From: Euglena gracilis
Taxonomy: Eukaryota; Euglenida; Euglenophyceae; Euglenales
Reading direction: 5' to 3'
DNA length: 64,000 nucleotides
Assembly (NCBI GenBank): GCA_039621445.1
Contig: CP154954.1
Coordinates: 12,518,716 to 12,582,715 of the forward strand
A program made the translations under genes and the position numbers. The notes beneath the pieces are model-generated. The model ran no database searches. It worked only from the letters and a program-made list of their open reading frames with translations, and had not been told where the DNA came from. Numbering within the stretch: the first letter of the stretch is position 1; the number at the start of each line of letters is the position of its first letter. Positions 10,323 to 21,024 of the stretch are shown one piece after another.

Positions 10323-10680
10323 CACATGACTGGCACCCCCCCCCCAACGCATGACTGGCACCCCCCAACGCATGACTGGCACCCCCCAACGCATGACTGG
10401 CACCCCCCAACGCATGACTGGCACCCCCCAATGCATGACGGGCACCCCCCAACGCATGACTGGCCCCCCCCAACGCATGACTGGCCCCCCCCAACGCATG
10501 ACTGGCACCCCCCAACGCATGACTGGCACCCCCCAACGCATGACTGGCACCCCCCAACGCATGACTGGCACCCCCCAACGCATGACTGGCATGTGGACTG
10601 TGTGGTTGGGTCACCCCCAACGCATGACTGGCATCCCCCAACGCATGACTGGCACCACCCCTACGCATGACCACTGGCCC
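10323..10680 (+). repeat. 21-bp minisatellite (CGCATGACTGGCACCCCCCAA)
   Basis: About 16 copies of ATGACTGGCACCCCCCAACG repeat, with a 26-base interruption near 10591-10617. The period is a multiple of three, so several frames stay open (MTGTPQR, HDWHPPT and the minus-strand VMRWGVP). It may be the start of an intron or a coding tail of the preceding exon. Confidence 0.8.
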
Positions 10681-11247
10681 CCAACGCACGCCATCACAAC
10701 ATTTTCACCCTCCCATCACAGAACAGCTCCTGTGTGCCCCCCCCCCCCCATCATGAAACCCCAGTCTTGAAGGCTTCACGCCCACTATGCTCGAGTGGGC
10801 AAACTACCCCTCCGATAAGGTCAGGTTTAAAGCCAGCAACACCTGCCCAACCAACATCCTCATCGACACCCAACCTTCCACGCAGAGAAACGAAGGACTC
10901 CACACATCTGCCACATCTTGCCTCCCCCTCCACTTGTCTAAGCCCCCCCCCCCGGCCACTTACCCATCTTTTAAAAGATCATCTTCTCAGGGAAGCTTAT
11001 TTCGGGTGAGAAATATGGCGCTTCGCGCCGAAAAAGGAAAATAAACCCCTTATTTCGGAGGCTACAGTTGAACTGACAGGCGTTTGGATGCAACAACCAA
11101 CAATATCCCACCAAATCAAGTTGTTGCAGGCAAACTTTTTACCCCTTGTCCAAGCACCCCCATCGTTTCTTGCCCATTTTTTTTTCCAGTTATTAGACAA
11201 AGGTGTGTGAGCGTGCGCGTGCGTCTGTGCCACTGTGCACGCCCGTG

Positions 11248-11252
11248 AGTGA

Positions 11253-11292
<40 letters not shown>

Positions 11293-11425
11293 GTGCGTGT
11301 GTGTGTGCGCGCGCGCGCGTTCACATGTGTGGGTGTGTGGGTGTGTGGGTGTGTGCATGTGTGTTTGTGTGTGCGTGTGTACATGTGTGTGTGCGTGTGT
11401 GTGAGTTTGTGTGTCTTTGTGTGGT
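11248..11425 (+). repeat. GT/GC microsatellite
   Basis: (GT)n with GCGCGC interruptions ends about 30 bases before the next acceptor. Confidence 0.8.
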
Positions 11426-11456
11426 GTTTGAATCCCACTGCCTGCCGGCAGTGCAG

Positions 11457-11528
11457 GAGGCGTGGGTCTTGTTCATGGATTCTCGGCAGCAGGGAGCGCT
11501 GGTGGACACCCGAGCAGGGCGGTGGAGC
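11457..11528 (+). CDS. short exon
   Basis: The acceptor is GCCGGCAGTGCAG. The 24 codons read [20 protein letters not shown] then GRWS, with a GTTTTT donor. A decayed look-alike (EAWVLF, also after a GT-rich microsatellite) is at 28455-28500. Confidence 0.45.
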
Positions 11529-12149
11529 GTTTTTTTTTCCCTCTTCCGCCGCAGGAAGATGGCATGACGTTATGCCGCAATGACAGGGAGTCGTTTAAGC
11601 CGAAGGGGACCCATTTCTTGGGTTTCTTGGGGGGGGGTTCCAGCCCGCCGGCCAGCCAGCCAGCTTTTTTCCGGCCAACAGCTTTTTACAGCCTCGAACG
11701 TCCCCTGTCCAGCCGCCCGAGAGACGTATTCTTTTCGCCAGTCAAAAATGGGCCAGAATGGTCAATAATGGGTCAAAAATGGGCTGCAATGTGATTGACA
11801 GTTCAATGTGTCAAACCTCTGCTCTGACACACGTTGGTAGTAGTTCAGGTCCACAAGCACTGCTTGAGCAACGTCCTGGTAATCTTTGAGCATTCACATA
11901 ATGGCGCTGCAGCACACGTCCGGGGCTATAAATGAGGTGGCGCATCACAAGGGGAAACGTGCTGCAAAAAAGCATGTACAACTGCAAAGCAAGCTTTCAC
12001 CTACCACACAGCAGGGTGTTTTTTTTACAATTATAGAAAAAGAGGCCAACTGTCCGCTCACCTTTCAAACTGAAGCCAGTGTTTCTGAATTGAAAAGGGC
12101 GAATGCCACACAAGACACAAAAACAAAATATCCAAAAATTTTCATGTGG

Positions 12150-12275
12150 GCCCTGAGCTTTTTGCGAATGGGCTTGAGCTTTTTGCGAATGGGCCATGAG
12201 CTTTTTATCGCCAGGCCCTAACTCCTTTCGCTGGGATCTGCACTTTTTTTGCCAGGCCCTGATCTTTTTTCATCG
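12150..12275 (+). repeat. short tandem repeat GAGCTTTTTGCGAATGGGC
   Basis: Two exact and about three degenerate copies of a 24-base unit occur. No coding signal was seen in 11529-13593 around it. Confidence 0.5.
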
Positions 12276-13593
12276 GGCCGTCCAACAGAATAAATACTGT
12301 AAAACATCAAAGGATCACGATGCCGAAAATGTGGAAGAATGGCATGGCAAACTGTGGGCGTTGCTGTTTGCTTGCGGCTGGGGCCCCCTAGTTACCGCCA
12401 ATCCCCACCCATCCCCTCCTCTTTGGCCCTTGGTACACGCCCCTGCTTGAAGCCATCAGGTGGGGGGGAGGGATTGGGGGGATGAGTGGCCGTCAGCTGC
12501 CGCCCTGGACCCAGGCCCTCCTCACGTCAGGGCCGGCCGCCGGGCCCAGGGGCGATGCCCGCGGCTCTCTTCTCGCTTCTTTTCGGTCGGGAAAGGCTCG
12601 CATTTTGCTGCCAATCATCTTTGACTGTTGCTGAGGCCCCGGGGCCAGGGTATTGGAGCTTTCATTTTTCAACCGAAGAATTTGATCCTCGAACATTTTG
12701 ACCCTCACCACCCTTGGGGTGCCCCCCCCCCCCACCTGTGAACCTGCCAGCTGGACCATTTTTTTGCCTTTTTTTTCTGCAATAATGGCCAAATTTGTGT
12801 TCTTCCCGGGTTTTTGATTTTGTCAGAAATTTGGTGGCCCCCCCTTTGTCTTAGCACCCGCCACCCTTGGCTAAGCAACCCCCCCCCCCCGGTTATTACC
12901 CATGAAGGTCATCTTTTTAGGGAGGCTGATTTTGTGTGTGTTTTTAAACAGAAATTTCTCGTAAATTTCGAAATTTTAGAAACTGAAGCCTGATTTGTCA
13001 GATATTATCGATTTTTGCATACAGATGCCTCACTGGACCTCCAAAATAAGGGGAATTTTTCCTTTTCGGCGTGAAGCGCCGGGTTTTTTTTATTAAGTTC
13101 ATTTTTTCCCCATTCTTACCTATACTTTTGGCAAATCAAGCACCACCCCCCTGGTTCTTACCCATCTTTTATGGCGCTTAGTCAAGAGGGGGAGGTAAGA
13201 GTAAAAGTACACCAATTTAATGAGGTTTTTTTCCCCAAAAAATTGAAAAAAAGTTGCATTTTATTGGGTGGTCAGGCCAATTCCTGTGCTTCCTTGCCCT
13301 GTCGTGCCTGTTAAGTTTTGCCTCTGGGTCTGCACCCACCAACCTGGAACCTGGTCCTAAGCCAACAAGGGTAAAGGCATTAGTTGCCACCAGCAGTAGG
13401 GATCATGGCCATCCCATCTTCCCATGTCCCAACTGCAATGCATAATCACTTCTTTCCAGCGAGGATACACCTTGGGGAAGAGAAATATTGGATGAAATTG
13501 GGGGCTAGAAAACCTGAACCGGAAATTCCACAACGCATGCCCTGTGCTCGTTCATCGGGCTCCAAGGTTGCAGTTGCCTGGTTCTCCCCCTAG

Positions 13594-13748
13594 GACCCCC
13601 CAGGGCACGCCTCCTGTGTGCGATGTACACGCAGTTCTCCAGCACCGGCATCTATGCAGGCCCCTCCCATGCCATTGCTTGGTGTGCTTCCCACGCCCCA
13701 AAGGGGTTGGTGGACGCGAATGACTATTTCGAGCAAGGGACGGGCAAG
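13594..13748 (+). CDS. exon, unidentified domain
   Basis: The acceptor is GTTCTCCCCCTAG and the donor GGCAAG/gtccag. The frame reads PPRARLLCAMYTQFSSTGIY, AGPSHAIAWCASHAPKGLVD and ANDYFEQGTGK. The 'GIYAGPSHAIAW' stretch resembles the G-x-Y/F-A-G-x-x-A-x-A turn of cytochrome b5-like (MAPR) domains. That is only a hint and the rest was not found. Confidence 0.5.
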
Positions 13749-14206
13749 GTCCAGTGTGATTTCCCTTTTCTCCCAAAACACAGGGTGGTGCTCTTGGACG
13801 AAATGTCTGTGTTTTATGTCTGCACACATCATTCTCCCCCACTTTTAAGCCACCCCCCCTGTTCCCTAATTTATTCTCTCCCATCGAAAAAAATGTTGAC
13901 TGCTCTCTAAGGCTGGGTTTCTATCCTGGAGTCTTGGAAAGACCCTCTGCAAAGCTGAACGGGAACCCCGAAAACCCAATGGGTGGTGGGTGGTGGGTTC
14001 CACAGGCCCAAAAATTTTAGGTGCTTGGCACTGTAATTCTTTTTGTGCAGGGGAGGGAGAATATAACCCCTCCGTCCCTCCAGGGGGAACGGGGGTCCAC
14101 CCTCCCCCACTTACCACCCTGGGAAATTGTCCTCCCTGGGAAACTGTCCTCTACCAGGTTTTGAATAGTGCTGAGCTCTTTATAAGCGCGCCCCCACCCC
14201 TTCATT

Positions 14207-14360
14207 GACACCGGCCCGGCGGCCCGGCCGGCGGCCCGGCGGCCCGGCCGGCGGCCCGGCCAGCGGCCCGGCGGCCCGGCCGGTGGCCCGGCGGCCCGGC
14301 CGGTGGCCCCGGCGGCCCTGCCCGGCGCCCCGGCGGCCCGGCCCTGCCGGTCTTCCCGTC
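14207..14360 (+). repeat. CCGGCCGGCGGCC minisatellite
   Basis: GGCCCGGCCGGCGGCCCGGC units repeat with small variations, and all frames are open (Pro/Gly/Ala/Arg). It forms the left edge of the C/T tract. Confidence 0.8.
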
Positions 14361-15830
14361 CTGCGGCCCGCGTGCCCCGCCGTGCCCGGCTTCCCGGCCA
14401 GCGGCCCTGCGGCCCGGCCAGCGCCCGGCTTCCCGCCGCCCTGCGTCCCGTCCCTCTGCCCGCCCCCTCCCTCCCTTCGGCCGCCCGCCCGCGGCCCGGC
14501 CTGCCTTCTTCCCGCCTCTTGCCCGTCCCGGCCGTCTTCTGCCCTTCCCCGCCGCGCCCCGCTCTTCCCTCCTTCTTCCCTTCTTCCTTCCTGCCCTTCT
14601 TCCCTTCCCCCGTCGTCCCTTCGCCCCCTTCTTCCCCCGTCTTCCCGGCTTCCCCGGCTTCCCTTCTTCCCTTCCTCGGCCCTCTTCCCTTCCCCTCTTC
14701 CCCTTCGGCCCTTCTGGCTCCCGCGTCCCTTCCGCCCCACCCGCCCTTCCCTCTCCGGCCGGCCTTCCTTTTCGCCTTCTGTCCCTTCCTTTTTCCCTTC
14801 TTCCCCGCTGCGCCCTTCTTCCCTTCCTTCTTCCCCTTCTTTCCCTTCCTGTTTTCCCTTCTTCCCTTACCCTTCCGGCCCCCTTCCTTGGCCCCCTTCC
14901 CTCCCCCTTCCCCTTCCCGGCGGCCCTTCTTCCCCCCTCTTCCCTTCTTCCCTGCCCTCGCCGCTTCTTTCCCTTCCTTCTTCCCTTCCCTTCCCTCTTC
15001 CCTTCCCCCGCCCTTCTTCGCCCCCTGCTTCCCTTCTTCCCTTCCTTCTTCCCTTCTTCCCTTCCTTTTTCCCCTTCTCCCCGGCCCCCCGCCCTTCCGG
15101 CCCGGCGCCCCTTCCCCTTCCCCGGCCCCCTCCCTGCCCCTTCCCCTTCCCCTTCCCGTCGGCCCTTCTTCCCCTTCCCCCCTTCTGCTCCCTTCTTCTG
15201 CGGCCCTTCCCTTCCCGCCCTCGGCCCTTCCTCTTCCCCTCCCTGCCCCCCTTCTTCCCGTCCCTTCTCCCTCCCCCTTCTGTCCCGCGCATCTCCCTTC
15301 CCCTTCCCTCTTCCCTTCTTCCCTTCCTTCTTCCGCTTCCCCTTCCAGCTTCCCTTCTTCCCGTCCTTTTTCTGCCGCTTCCCGGCCTTCTTCCCTTCTT
15401 CCGCGTCCCCGGCTTCCTTCCCCTTCTTCCCTTCCTTCCCCCTTCTTCCCTCCCCTTCTTCCCTTCCTTCTTCCCTTCTTCCCTTCTCCCTTCCTTTTCC
15501 CTTCTTCCCTTCCCTCTTCCCTTCCCCCCCCTGCCCTTCTCCCTTCCCCTGCTTCCCTTCTTCCCTTCCTTCTTCGGCCTTCTCTCGTCCCCTCTTCCCT
15601 TCTTCGCCTTCCTTTTCCCCCCCTTCCTGCGGCCCGGCGGCCCCTTCCCCTTCCCTCCCCTTCCCCTTCCTCTTCCCTCGGCTTCCCGGCACCCTTCCAC
15701 CTCTCCCGCTTCCCTTCCTTCCCCTTTTTTCCTTTTTCCCTTCTTCTTCCCTTCTTCCCTTCTTTTCCCCCTTCCGTCCCGCTTCCCCTCATCTTCCCGC
15801 GCCCGGCCCGGCGGCCCGGCCGGGGCTTGG
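14361..15830 (+). repeat. C/T (polypyrimidine) minisatellite tract, about 1.45 kb
   Basis: CCCTTCTTCCCTTCCTTCTT-like units dominate with few purines. The opposite strand is G/A and reads as long Gly/Lys/Glu/Arg frames (up to 627 codons). These are low-complexity artefacts, since three frames of each strand stay open. Such purine/pyrimidine asymmetry can form triplex DNA. Confidence 0.85.
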
Positions 15831-15835
15831 GAGGG

Positions 15836-16450
15836 GGTTGAAAAACGGTCATTTTCGATTTTTTCTGGACTTTTTTGACCCGGTATTTACCCAAAATCAA
15901 TGGGTTGGCGGCCCAAAAAGGGGCGCTGGCGGGTCGAAAATCGCTGCTTTTCGGCTCAAAAACAGTTTTTCCGGGTCCGGAAGGCCAAAAAGCATCGTTT
16001 CGGGCAAAAATTTTTTTTTCGATTTTTTTCGACTTTTTTGACCCGGGTTTGACCCAAAGTCAATGGGTCGGCGGCCCAAAACGGGGTGCTGGCGGGTTGA
16101 AAAACGCTCATTTTTGGCTCAGAAACAGTTTTTCCGGGTCCGGGAAGCCAAAAAACATCGTTTTGGGCAAAATTTTTTTGTTCTTTTTATTTTTATTTTT
16201 TTTTTCGGTCCGGAACCAAAAACATCGTTTGTGGGCAAAAAATTTTTTTTCGATTTTTTTCGGACTTTTTTGACCCGTTGGTTTTTGACCCAAAGTCAAT
16301 GGGTCGGCGGCCCAAAACGGGGCGCCGGCGGGTCGAAAAACGCTCGTTTTCGGCTCGAAAACAGTTTTTTTTTTTTTTCCTGGTCCGGGAGGCCAAAAAC
16401 ACCGTTTTCGGGCAAAAAAAATTTTTTTTTTCTTTTTTTTTTTTTCGACT
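15836..16450 (+). repeat. array of about 200-bp repeats, 'CAATGGGTCGGCGGCCC' family
   Basis: Three copies (anchors near 15895, 16057, 16296) share CAATGGGTCGGCGGCCCAAA, a GGCTC-AAACAG block, TTTTCCGGGTCCGG, CCAAAAACATCG and TTCGATTTTTTTCGACTTTT. A fourth is at about 17220-17500 and a fifth diverged copy at 26010-26160. No coding potential. Confidence 0.75.
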
Positions 16451-16453
16451 TTT

Positions 16454-16900
16454 TGGCCGAAAACGGCTAAGTCGAACAGAGGGAAAAGTGTACAAAATGG
16501 CCATTTGGCCTGAAAAACGGACGTATCTCGGGCAAAGCGGGGAGTTGGGGGGAAACCAAAATCCAGTAGATAGAGCGTTCCAAGGGCTTCAATTTAGGTC
16601 TCGGACATTTCCTTTGATTTTGCATCATTTTCGAGAAATTTTGAAAACATCGATTTTTTTACCCACCACACCCACCGAAAACGGCTAAGTCGAACCGTGG
16701 AAAAACTGTACACAACGGCCATCCCGGCCGAAAACGGCCGTATCTCGGGCCAGGCGGGGAGTTGCGGGGAAATCAAAATACCGGCAGATGGGGCGTTCCA
16801 AGGGCTTCAAATTAGGTCACCGGACATTTCCTTTGATTTTGCTTCATTTTGGAGATATTTTGAAAATTGACATTTTTTGGCCGAAATGGCAGAGTCCAAG
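16454..16900 (+). repeat. two copies of the 'GTATCTCGGGC' repeat
   Basis: Units at about 16454-16670 and 16676-16880 share GAAAACGGCTAAGTCGAAC, CGTATCTCGGGC, GGCGGGGAGTTG, GCGTTCCAAGGGCTTCAA and GGACATTTCCTTTGATTTTG. Related units recur at 17840-18010 and 18240-18400. Confidence 0.75.
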
Positions 16901-17131
16901 GGGGGGGGGCTTAAAAGGGGAGTTGGCCAATCCTACCCAGTTTGGACCCCTTCGCGCGTGAATAACTCGGGCCTGGCGGGGAGTTGGGGGTCAAACCCAG
17001 GTGATTCGGAAACTAGGAATCCAGTCGCTCGCGACTGAAAAAAAAATTTCGGGAACGGGGCCGGGATCATGGTGATAATCCGCCGGTTCCCGAGGTGGCC
17101 CCGAGGGGGGGGGGAGGGGGGTTTTCCCCCA

Positions 17132-17180
17132 GTGGTAAGCTTCGCTCTTACCCATAAAGGGATAAGAGCTCAGCGACCAG
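17132..17180 (+). other. conserved hairpin motif, copy 1
   Basis: GGTAAGCTTCGCTCTTACCC, ATAAA, GGGATAAGAGCTCAGCGACC. The 5' arm GCTCTTACCC pairs with GGGATAAGAGC with a bulged A. Copy 2 at 18667-18712 keeps the pairing with different bases. Confidence 0.5.
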
Positions 17181-17219
17181 GGTGTGACGTAGAGCTGAGC
17201 TCTTTGGGAGACCACCCCG

Positions 17220-17660
17220 GCCCGGTCCGGGAAAAACTCTCATTTTCAGCTCAAAAACAGTTTTTCTGGGTCAGGGAGGCCAAAAAACATCGTTTTGGGG
17301 CCAAAATTTTTTTTCGATTTTTTTCGACTTTTTTGACCTGATTTTGACCCAAAATCAATGGGTTGGTGGCCCAAAACGGGGCGCTGGCAGGTCGAAAAAC
17401 GCTCATTTTTGGCTCGAAAACACTTTTTTCGGGTCCGGGAGGTCAAAAATCATGGTGTTGGGCAAAAAAAAATTTTCGAATTTTTTCGACTTTTTGACCC
17501 AAAAAGGCCAAGTCCACCGGCCAGGGGGCGGGCCCCAGCCACGGGGGGGGGCATGGGGGGGGGGGGCCGGGTCGGAAAATTTTTTTTCGCTCAAAAACAC
17601 TTTTTTTGATGTTCTGAAGTGAAAAAAAGTGTTTTTGAGCGAAAAAATTTTTTTCAAAAT
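17220..17660 (+). repeat. further copy of the CAATGGGTCGGCGGCCC family plus an inverted segment
   Basis: After the family copy, 17570-17655 forms an inverted repeat: GCTCAAAAACACTTTTTTTG faces CAAAAAGTGTTTTTGAGC-like sequence across a 17-base loop. Confidence 0.6.
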
Positions 17661-17726
17661 TTTGGGTCCCCGAACACCCAAAAACTGGCCCAAAATCGCA
17701 CAATCAGGCCCCAAGAACCCCAAAAA

Positions 17727-18400
17727 ACGGTCAAAACCCCCCCCTAAACCTAATGATTGACCCCCTGGTTTGGGTTCCAACTCCTCGTCTAGCCCGAGAT
17801 ACGGCCAATTTACGGTTTCGGCCCCGAAATGGCCAAAACTCGCCAAACTGGCCAAAACCCCCAAAACGGCCATATCTCGGGCTAGGCGAGGAGTTGTCCC
17901 AAACCGCGCATACCAATCGATAGGGCGTTCCAAGGTCGTCAAATGAGGTCGCCATCACTTTTCTTCAACTCCGCAGCGTTTTCGAGATATTTTGAATTTT
18001 TCGATTTTTGACCCCCAGCCCGGCCGCCCTCGAACCCCTGCAGGGGTCCCCGAATACCCAAAAATGGCCCAAAATGGCAGAACCAGACCCCGGGAACCCC
18101 AAAAAACGGTCAAAACCCCCCCCCAAACCTAATGATTGACCCCCTGGTTTGGGTCCCAACTCCTCGTCTAGCCCGAGATATGGGCAATTTACGGTTTCGG
18201 GCCCCGAATGGGCCCGAAATGGCCGAAAACTGGCCAAACTGGCCCAAAACACCAAATTGGCCGTATCTCGGGCTAGGCGAGGAGTTGGCCCAAAGCGCGC
18301 ATACCGATCGATCGGGCGTCCCAAGGTCGTCAAATAAGGTCGCCATCACTTTTCCTCAACTCCGCAGCGTTTTCGAGATATTTTGAAATTTTCGATTTTT
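17727..18400 (+). repeat. tandem pair of about 383-bp fold-back units
   Basis: Unit 1 starts near 17727 and unit 2 near 18110; both begin CGGTCAAAACCCCCCCC. Within each, CAACTCCTCGTCTAGCCCGA and CTCGGGCTAGGCGAGGAGTT are inverted arms about 90 bases apart, followed by GGGCGT-CCAAGGTCGTCAAA and CTCAACTCCGCAGCGTTTTC. Confidence 0.7.
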
Positions 18401-18607
18401 GGACCCCGAAAAAACCTGCAATTTCCCCGAAAAAAAAACGGTACGCAACTTTTTTGCTCGGGCACGATCTCCGAACTGGCGGGGAGTTACGGCTATTGTG
18501 GGGGTGCGTTGGCAACCTGGGACCGTCTCCTAACCTATAGGCCATTCACTTTGGGGACCCGGAAATTTGATCATATCGATAATCCGCGGGACTCCCTGCC
18601 TACCCAG

Positions 18608-18608
<1 letters not shown>

Positions 18609-18643
<35 letters not shown>
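18609..18643 (+). repeat. long poly-G run
   Basis: A near-pure run of about 35 G. Strong quadruplex potential, and a likely spot for assembly length error. Confidence 0.85.
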
Positions 18644-18645
<2 letters not shown>

Positions 18646-18666
18646 CAGGGGGGGGTCCCAAACCGG

Positions 18667-18712
18667 GGTGGTAAGCTTCGCTCTTACTCTAAAGAGATAA
18701 GAGCTCAGCGAC
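18667..18712 (+). other. conserved hairpin motif, copy 2
   Basis: Same flanks as 17132-17180, but the inner stem is CTCT/AGAG instead of CCC/GGG, with the bulged A retained. Confidence 0.5.
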
Positions 18713-19070
18713 CCCCCCATACCCGCTGACCTGTCTCCAAAGGAAAATTTGACATTTTTTGTTTTTTTTGTTTAAAAAAGGTAATTTTCAGGGTTAAAAA
18801 ATTCTGATCATTTTTTTCAAGCTTCCAGTGACAAATATTGTCCTCTCCCACCACCCTTCTCGTTTTCAAGGCGTGCCCATCTTTTCGATAAAAGCTCTTG
18901 CGGTTTCTTCGGTGCAGGAGTTCTTCCTTTCGTAGGGTGGAGGGGTGGACCTCCTCCCCCAGACCTTCGTGGGTGGCCCCACCCTAGGCCTTCCCTTACA
19001 GCCTGGGGGGGGTGGGCGACAGGGTGGGTTGCAGCGATGGGGTGCCCCCGACCCCAACCTGACACTGCAG

Positions 19071-19200
19071 CCGCCGCGGACGATGCGGGCGGCGCGCCAG
19101 CCAACCGACTCCAGTGCGCTCGCCAGCACCGGCCCTCTACTCCCCAGCCAGCATGGTGCTGCAGGGGAGGGTGTGCAGCGTGCTGGGGAGGCAGGCTGAC
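19071..19200 (+). CDS. possible exon, Ala/Gly-rich
   Basis: The acceptor is CTGACACTGCAG. The frame PPRTMRAARQPTDSSALAST, GPLLPSQHGAAGEGVQRAGE, AG runs to TGA at 19198-19200. An inner donor (GGGAGG/gtgtgc) is possible. High GC makes other frames open too. Confidence 0.3.
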
Positions 19201-19276
19201 TTTTGAGGGAAGGCCGACCCCTCCCTGGGGATTAGGTTTTGAGGCGAATTGTGCTGTAGCACCTAAATCCGTGAAA

Positions 19277-19775
19277 CGCGTTTGGTGTTAAGAATTACCC
19301 GGACCCAAACCCCTGGAATACCACCGAGGGTCAGCGGGTTACTCAGAGAGACTTCAAGGGCACCATCGCAATCGCGAACAAGGTGAAACCCCAATGGGAC
19401 GGGGATCCAACCACACGGAGACAATTTTTTCGGGACTGGGAGTACTATTGGGCACTAAAGGGACCCACCCAAAACTCGAATCCCGAGGTAGTCAAGATGG
19501 AATTCATCGATTGCCTACCGAGGGAGGAGCGAGAACGCGCACGCAATTTGGTGATACGTAATGGCATATCATTCGATGACCTGGCTGAGCAATACGCTTC
19601 AACCAACTCAAGTTTGGTCACCAGGATTACCCTGGAGAAGAAATGGCGACAATGCGCGCCATCGGATCGCAAATGGAAATCCATTGACCTTTGGTATGCC
19701 AAATGGTTAGCACTTGCTTCCGAAGTTGATGAACTTAGCGAGAAGCAGATGCGCGAACAATTCGATGCGGTTTTG
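19277..19775 (+). pseudogene. retrotransposon gag-like region, part 1
   Basis: An open frame without an obvious ATG runs from 19277. It includes DPNPWNTTEG, then QFFRDWEYYWALKGPT, VVKMEFIDCLPREERERARN, RITLEKKWRQCAPSDRKWKS and WYAKWLALASEVDELSEKQM. The size, Trp/charged helices and position before a zinc knuckle match the capsid part of LTR-retrotransposon Gag proteins, which assemble the particle. Near 19775 the frame is lost and coding continues in another frame. No protease, reverse transcriptase or integrase was seen downstream, so this is a remnant. GC is lower than in nearby host exons. Confidence 0.6.
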
Positions 19776-20059
19776 TGCATTTCACACCATCGCGGAATCA
19801 GCGTTCTTCGGACCAAGGCACGGATAAACTGTGCTTTTTGTGCAACAAATCTGGTCACATGTCTCGGGAATGCCTGAATCCCGATGCGCGAAAGCGTATT
19901 GGAAGCCCAAGGGGCTCGACCTCCTCACGGGGATCGGGTTCCTCGGCGTTTTCACATCAATCGGGAGTTTCACGGTCTTCGGAGAACCGCTTTAGCGGTA
20001 GTAGGCCCAAGTCACCATCGAGTGATGGCCGGGAAACCCGTCCTTCTCGCGGTCGGTGA
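19776..20059 (+). pseudogene. gag-like region, part 2: first CCHC zinc knuckle and Ser/Arg-rich tail
   Basis: In the shifted frame the motif CFLCNKSGHMSREC (19838-19879) fits C-x2-C-x4-H-x4-C exactly, the nucleic-acid-binding knuckle of Gag. A Ser/Arg/Gly-rich stretch (RGSTSSRGSGSSAFSHQSG) follows to TGA at 20057-20059. The frame change relative to part 1 is a disabling shift, a programmed shift or an assembly indel. Confidence 0.65.
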
Positions 20060-20560
20060 CCTGGTCCCCCTACCCAAAAACAGGATTTCAATCGCGATTC
20101 TTCACGATCTCGTTCGCGAAGTGGATCATCCTCTTCGCGCAAGCCTCCGGGGAAACCCCGGTACACCGGTCATGGTCGACGGGAAACCCGTTCACCACGA
20201 CGGTTTGACGGAAGAACGGAATACCGTTCCCCCCGTTATGCAGAATCCCGCCACAAATCCCGTTGTTCACTTTGCGGTTCCAAAGACCACCACTCATCCA
20301 AATGTCACAGATCTCGTTCCCCCCGGCCCGGCTACTGAAATCGCGGTAAGCGCCGCGAGGACCGTGGTAACTCCTCCAACCGGCAAAAAGTCGGTTTCAA
20401 GATTTCTTGTTTGGAGGAGGACACCCCGGCTTCGGGCAGGGAGGGGGATGAGACCTCGGACGGGGAATTTAATGAGGCCCGAATGGCGGTACGTTCATTG
20501 AATTCCATCTATTCCACCAAAAAGTCCGTTGCTGGCTATGCGGCGTGTTCGGACTTGGAG
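20060..20560 (+). pseudogene. gag-like region, part 3: SR-rich segment and second CCHC knuckle
   Basis: A third frame reads QDFNRDSSRSRSRSGSSSSR and later a second knuckle, CSLCGSKDHHSSKC (20266-20307), then RSRSPRPGY and a stop at 20336. Past the stop the same frame goes on EEDTPASGREGDETSDGEFN and EARMAVRSLNSIYSTKKS to a stop near 20561. Two knuckles joined by an SR-rich linker are unusual. Part of the overlap with part 2 could be one frame in the intact ancestor. Confidence 0.5.
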
Positions 20561-21024
20561 TAGGGGAGCCCGAGGTCCGAGGGCACGGACCTCTGGGCTG
20601 ATGAACAGATGGAGGTAAGACCTGATCAACCTTGCCCCCCGTGACGGTGAAGGTGGCCCGACAGTGGCCGTTTTCAAGAGAAAATGGGTCAGCCATTGCC
20701 ACGACCCAAAGGTGGCCCCACCTCTTGGGGGTGTGCTCTTTCAATGGGCAGGCTTCGACTTTGCAACCACAGTAGACCCATCCCGGACCCACCCCTGTCC
20801 CTGGGGGTGTCGTTCCTGTGACCCCCCACAAACCCCCCCTCCCCGTGAGTTGAAGGAACACCCATGCCTAAACGAAGTTTAAGGCACTCGTGTATTGTGG
20901 TGTGGGCGTATACAGGATCACACCATGAGCTGCTGTCTGTACCCCTGTTTATGCCCCGCCTGAAGAGTTTCTTGACCTCACTTCTGCCCGGTGCCTTTTG
21001 TGCGGGGTCGCCCCCCCCCCCCAG

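Noticed and set aside
10098-10770. Long frames (MTGTPQR and VMRWGVP repeats) on both strands
   Set aside because: Product of a 21-bp tandem repeat; only extension of the preceding exon on the plus strand is kept as a possibility.
11425-11445. GTTTGAATCCCAC as a B-box
   Set aside because: There is no A-box upstream, only GT microsatellite.
14017-15900. Minus-strand frame of 627 codons rich in Gly, Lys, Glu and Arg, and long Pro/Ser/Leu frames on the plus strand
   Set aside because: All six frames are open because the DNA is almost only C/T on one strand. Composition follows the repeat, and no splice sites or conserved motif are present.
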